Source: Ruthenibacterium sp.
Lineage (GTDB): Bacteria; Bacillota; Clostridia; Oscillospirales; Ruminococcaceae
Assembly: GCA_020025235.1 (NCBI GenBank)
Contig: JAHHSL010000013.1
Span: forward strand, 1-41,389
Reading direction: 5' to 3'
DNA length: 41,389 bases
Translations under genes and position numbers: made by a program
The notes under the pieces: model-generated
The model's input: the letters and a program-made list of their open reading frames with translations, nothing else
Databases searched by the model: none
Told to the model about the DNA's origin: nothing
Shown: one piece after another, positions 38,330-41,389 of the stretch
Numbering within the stretch: the stretch's first letter is position 1
Layout: every line of letters starts with the position of its first letter

Positions 38330-40330
38330 TTATACCGTCACGCGAAGCACGCGGATATTGGCCGGATCTTCATAATCGCGGGTATAGCCGTCATCGTCGT
38401 ACATGCGGTATTCCGCCGTGCCGCTTTCGGCAAAATGCAAAAGCCGCAGATGTTCGGTATCGATTTCCTCCACGCACTGTGCGGCATCTGCAAGCGGCAC
38501 CACGCAGCCCGGACGGATGAAGAAGATCACCTCGTTCAGTGCGGCGCGGACATAATGATGCCCCGCTTCCAGCACCTGTTCTTCGTAATCGGAGGTGCTG
38601 CGCATGCGGATAAGCTTCATGCGTTCGGGCAGGTACACATAGCGCCCGTCGGCGTTCTGCTCCATAACAGGCGCGATCATCACCCCTTCCCCGAACATCA
38701 GCTGCGATTCCACCTGCGGCGCATGCTCGTCCCCGGGGTAATCGAACGCGAGCGGACGGAACAGCATATCGTCCGTCAGCACCGCCTTCATAAATTCGCT
38801 GTACAGATACGGCACAAGCCCGTACCGGATGCCGATGAGATTTGCAAAATCCTGCTTGCGCGTAAAGCGGTAGGCCTCCTGCGGGCGCGTGCCCATGGAG
38901 GAATGGTTGCGCATCAGCGGGCTGAAAATGCCCAGCGCCAGCCAGCGCAGCAGCAGATCCTCGGTGGTGTCCGCACCAAAGCCGCCGATATCCGCACCCG
39001 AATACAAAAAGCCGCACATATTCACCGAAGCGAGCATCTTCAGGTTGAGCCGCAGATGATCCCACCACGAGCGGTTGTCGCCGTACCAGATGCCGCCGTA
39101 CCGGTGCATGCCGATGCACGAAGCGCGGCTGAACAGCAAAATGCGCTTATCGGGATATTTTTCTTCAAACGCTTCGCCGGCAGCGCGCGTCATATTGTAG
39201 CCGAACAGATTGTGCACCTTTTCGTGCTCCACCGTTTCGCCGTCCATGCGGTGGCGGATCTTTGCGTAATCCTCCGGCGCATTGATCAGCGTGCCCAGCT
39301 GATTCTTGACCGAAAAGTATTTGTCCATTGCGATATCCGGATCATCGAGCGCGGCCACGCTGTGCACCGCCTGCATCAGCCGTTCGGGCGTGTAAAAGAT
39401 CGCCGGCTCGTTCATGTCGTTCCAGAAGCCCTCGATGCCCTGATCCAAAAGCACCTGATACCGTCTGCCGAACCAGCGGCGCGCATCGCGGTTGAGGAAA
39501 TCCGGGAAATGCACAAGCCCCGGCCACACCGCGCCGACGAAATCATTCCCCTGTTCGTCCTTGCAGAAATAGCCGTTTTCGCGCCCCTGCTCATAGGTTT
39601 CGTTCCCCGGCTCGATCTTCACGCCCGCGTCGATGATCGGCACAAGGCGGACGTGCTGTTCCTTCATCTCTGCCGCCAGCGCCGCAAGATCCGGGAAACG
39701 GGATTTGTTCACCGTAAAATCAATGTAATCCTGCATGTAGTCGATATCAAGATACACGCTGTCCAGCGGGATGCCGTTTTCGCGGTAGCTGCGCACCACC
39801 TGCCGGACGTCGTCCGCATTGCGGTAGCCCCAGCGGCTTTGCCCGTAGCCGAACGCCCATTTCGGCGGGATGTAGCTTCGCCCCGTCAGCCGGCGCAGCT
39901 GCCGGACAATATCGCGGCAGGAATCCCCCGTGATGACATACATCTCGTAATTTTCATCTGCGGGCAGAACACACAGCTCGTCGATATCGGTGTAGCCGAC
40001 GTCATATTCGATGCGCCCCGCGTAATCGAAAAACACGCCGAAGCGCTGCTCCCTGCCGTCGATCAGCAAAAAATTGTGCGCGCCGTACAGCGAAAGCACC
40101 TCTTCCGTCTGAATGGGCTGATCGGCACAGCTGCTGACATAGTGCCAGCCGCGCTTGTTGATGCCGCGCAGATTTTCCCCAAGGCCGTATACCACGTCCT
40201 CGGGCTGCATCCGGTAGGTCAGGCGCGTGGGCCCGCCCTGCCAGAACGGGGGATTTTCCCCGGAAATTTCGATGCTTTGTACCACGCTGTCGGTCGGGAT
40301 CATTGTTCCGAAACGGTATCGCCGGATCAT
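38330..40330 (-). CDS. Glycoside hydrolase family 31 enzyme (alpha-glucosidase type)
   Basis: A 666-residue cytoplasmic enzyme without signal peptide. The GH31 nucleophile motif is WNDMNEPA at 303-310 (D305), and the acid/base is D418 in WYGDNRSWW. RLTGRSYIPPKWAFGYGQSRWGYR is the typical start of the barrel. GH31 members include alpha-glucosidases and alpha-xylosidases; the exact sugar is not settled. I start it at 40330 behind AAGGAGGA; a 37-codon longer frame runs through a hairpin and is not family-like. It is downstream of the DMT transporter, but no sugar importer is in view. Confidence 0.94.
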   Translation of the reverse strand: MIRRYRFGTMIPTDSVVQSIEISGENPPFWQGGPTRLTYRMQPEDVVYGLGENLRGINKRGWHYVSSCADQPIQTEEVLSLYGAHNFLLIDGREQRFGVFFDYAGRIEYDVGYTDIDELCVLPADENYEMYVITGDSCRDIVRQLRRLTGRSYIPPKWAFGYGQSRWGYRNADDVRQVVRSYRENGIPLDSVYLDIDYMQDYIDFTVNKSRFPDLAALAAEMKEQHVRLVPIIDAGVKIEPGNETYEQGRENGYFCKDEQGNDFVGAVWPGLVHFPDFLNRDARRWFGRRYQVLLDQGIEGFWNDMNEPAIFYTPERLMQAVHSVAALDDPDIAMDKYFSVKNQLGTLINAPEDYAKIRHRMDGETVEHEKVHNLFGYNMTRAAGEAFEEKYPDKRILLFSRASCIGMHRYGGIWYGDNRSWWDHLRLNLKMLASVNMCGFLYSGADIGGFGADTTEDLLLRWLALGIFSPLMRNHSSMGTRPQEAYRFTRKQDFANLIGIRYGLVPYLYSEFMKAVLTDDMLFRPLAFDYPGDEHAPQVESQLMFGEGVMIAPVMEQNADGRYVYLPERMKLIRMRSTSDYEEQVLEAGHHYVRAALNEVIFFIRPGCVVPLADAAQCVEEIDTEHLRLLHFAESGTAEYRMYDDDGYTRDYEDPANIRVLRVTV

Positions 40331-40348
40331 GGCATTTCCTCCTTGGGC

Positions 40349-40363
40349 TGCAGCAGTGCTGCA
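40349..40363. promoter_or_regulatory. TGCAGCA-G-TGCTGCA palindrome ahead of the GH31 gene
   Basis: A 7+1+7 perfect palindrome 19-33 bases upstream of the GH31 ATG, next to its ribosome site. It could be a repressor site or an RNA hairpin; the lack of a nearby regulator gene leaves this open. Confidence 0.4.
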
Positions 40364-40377
40364 TTTTTTATTTCTGC

Positions 40378-40412
40378 GGAAAAGGCCGGGGTACAGCCGC
40401 CCCGGCTTTTCC
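40378..40412. terminator. Strong hairpin between the DMT transporter and GH31 genes
   Basis: Stem 40378-40391 with 40400-40412 (one bulged G). A T-rich run follows on the plus strand but not on the minus strand, where both neighbours are encoded. It may end or attenuate transcription from the DMT transporter gene, or simply stabilise RNA ends. Confidence 0.5.
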
Positions 40413-40418
40413 GTATTT

Positions 40419-41318
40419 TTATTCTGTTTTTCTGCCCGCAAAAAACTCCATAAGGATGATCGACGCCAGAATGATGACGCCGCCGATCACCAGATTGACG
40501 GACATGGCCTCGTACCCGAGCAGCACGGAAAGCAGGCTGCCGAACAGCCCTTCGGTCGAAAGCAGCACGCCCGCCTGTGAGGGCGTTGTGTATTTCTGGG
40601 CAAGCGTCTGCAGAAAATAGCACAGACAGGTGCTGAAAAGCCCCAGGAACAAAACGGCGGGCAGACCGGTTTCCCAGTGGACGGCTGCGGCGGATCTAAG
40701 ATCCGTCAGCAGGAATACGGCAAGCGAGATCAGCGCCGCGACCGTCAGCTGCACCAGATTGATGCGCATGACGTCCGCATCCTTTCCCACGCCGCCGAGC
40801 GATGTGATGTGCAAAGCGAACATCAGCGCGCACAAAAGCGTCATGGCGTCGCCGAAATTGAACGAAAGCGCAAAGCTGCCCGGTGTGATGCTCAGTACCC
40901 CGATGCCGAGCAGCGTTGTGCCCGCAAGCAGAAACGTCGCCGTGGGCGGGCGCCTGCGGCTGAAAAGCCACACGATGAACGGCACCATGACAACGTTTGT
41001 CGCGGTGAGGAACGCACAGTGCGAAACCGTGGTGTTCTGCTGCCCGACGATCTGGGTATAAAAGCCCGCAAACAGGAATACGCCCGCGCGTGCGCCGACG
41101 ATGATCTCCTGCCGCCGAAAGCCCCGCAGCTTCGGAATGCATACCAGCAGCATCACCGCCGCCGCGATCAGAAAGCGCGTTGCCATGATGAGCGCGGCGC
41201 TCATCTGCGCGTCGATCGCCATTTGGCTTGCGATAAAGCCGGAACCCCAGATCGCCGCAACCACAAGGCACAGCCCGTCCGCAAGCCATGCCGTTTTTTG
41301 TTTTTTATTTTCCTGCAC
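40419..41318 (-). CDS. EamA/DMT family membrane exporter
   Basis: A 299-residue membrane protein with ten expected spans and the two EamA halves (AAIWGSGFIASQMAI at the N-terminal half; the second half around LFSTCLCYFLQTLAQKYTTPSQAGVLL with the family-typical conserved motif). Members often export metabolites such as amino acids; the substrate is unknown. I start it at a GTG (41316-41318) 9 bases after AAAGGAG; a longer frame begins near 41381 without a ribosome site. The remaining bases to the right edge hold nothing I can support. Confidence 0.9.
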   Translation of the reverse strand: MQENKKQKTAWLADGLCLVVAAIWGSGFIASQMAIDAQMSAALIMATRFLIAAAVMLLVCIPKLRGFRRQEIIVGARAGVFLFAGFYTQIVGQQNTTVSHCAFLTATNVVMVPFIVWLFSRRRPPTATFLLAGTTLLGIGVLSITPGSFALSFNFGDAMTLLCALMFALHITSLGGVGKDADVMRINLVQLTVAALISLAVFLLTDLRSAAAVHWETGLPAVLFLGLFSTCLCYFLQTLAQKYTTPSQAGVLLSTEGLFGSLLSVLLGYEAMSVNLVIGGVIILASIILMEFFAGRKTE

Positions 41319-41389
41319 CGTTTGTTTCTCCTTTATCCTGTCCCGCCCTTTGTTCGGGGCAGGGATCTTCAAATGCGGCAAAGATGCCG

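Noticed and set aside
1..41389. CRISPR arrays, transposase genes, phage genes, tRNA or rRNA genes
   Set aside because: None was found by reading both strands; the window looks like stable core chromosome with a few accessory genes.

Overview
The window looks like chromosomal DNA of a strictly anaerobic, GC-rich member of the Clostridia, probably Oscillospirales. This placement is an inference. It rests on the class III ribonucleotide reductase, the Gram-positive style promoters and Shine-Dalgarno sites, the DUF6472 and DegV proteins, YqhQ, and the rimP-nusA-ylxR-ylxQ-infB gene order. Codon bias produces very long antisense open frames (up to about 1350 codons) opposite nrdD, pnp and infB; these are not genes.

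Layout. 1-1.8 kb: start of a membrane protein resembling lipoteichoic acid synthase, and a polysaccharide flippase. 1.9-5.8 kb: a YgjP-type metallopeptidase divergent from an anaerobic ribonucleotide reductase operon. In that operon the glycyl radical tail of NrdD is a separate 53-residue gene between nrdD and nrdG, and a pair of NrdR-like boxes overlaps the promoter. 5.8-6.3 kb: a gene-free gap between two terminators. 6.3-9.1 kb: pnp and rpsO, with structured leaders. 9.1-17.2 kb: a long translation operon (rimP, nusA, ylxR, ylxQ, infB, rbfA, nrnA, truB, ribF). 17.3-21.2 kb: recA-recX-rimO-pgsA. 21.2-26.6 kb: prmC and yqhQ, preceded by a lipoprotein / response regulator / histidine kinase set. 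26.6-32.7 kb: a ZIP metal transporter and a TetR regulator divergent from a MacB-like ABC transporter whose permease carries a coiled coil of roughly 410 residues. 32.9-34.4 kb: a FabT-like MarR regulator with twin operators around its own promoter, followed by DegV. 34.4-41.4 kb: a small cysteine protein (DUF6472), a formate/nitrite channel, dihydrofolate reductase, an epimerase-like SDR protein, an acyltransferase-like protein, a GH31 glycosidase and a DMT exporter.

Most of the window is housekeeping: RNA and protein synthesis, repair, dNTP supply and envelope lipid. The least ordinary signals are the split class III reductase, whose break falls between the cysteine cluster and the glycyl radical loop in the same reading frame; the FabT-type autoregulatory operator pair; the TetR operator; the long RNA hairpin ahead of pnp; and the lipoprotein plus two-component set. 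Start codons were chosen from Shine-Dalgarno sites; several genes start at GTG or TTG.
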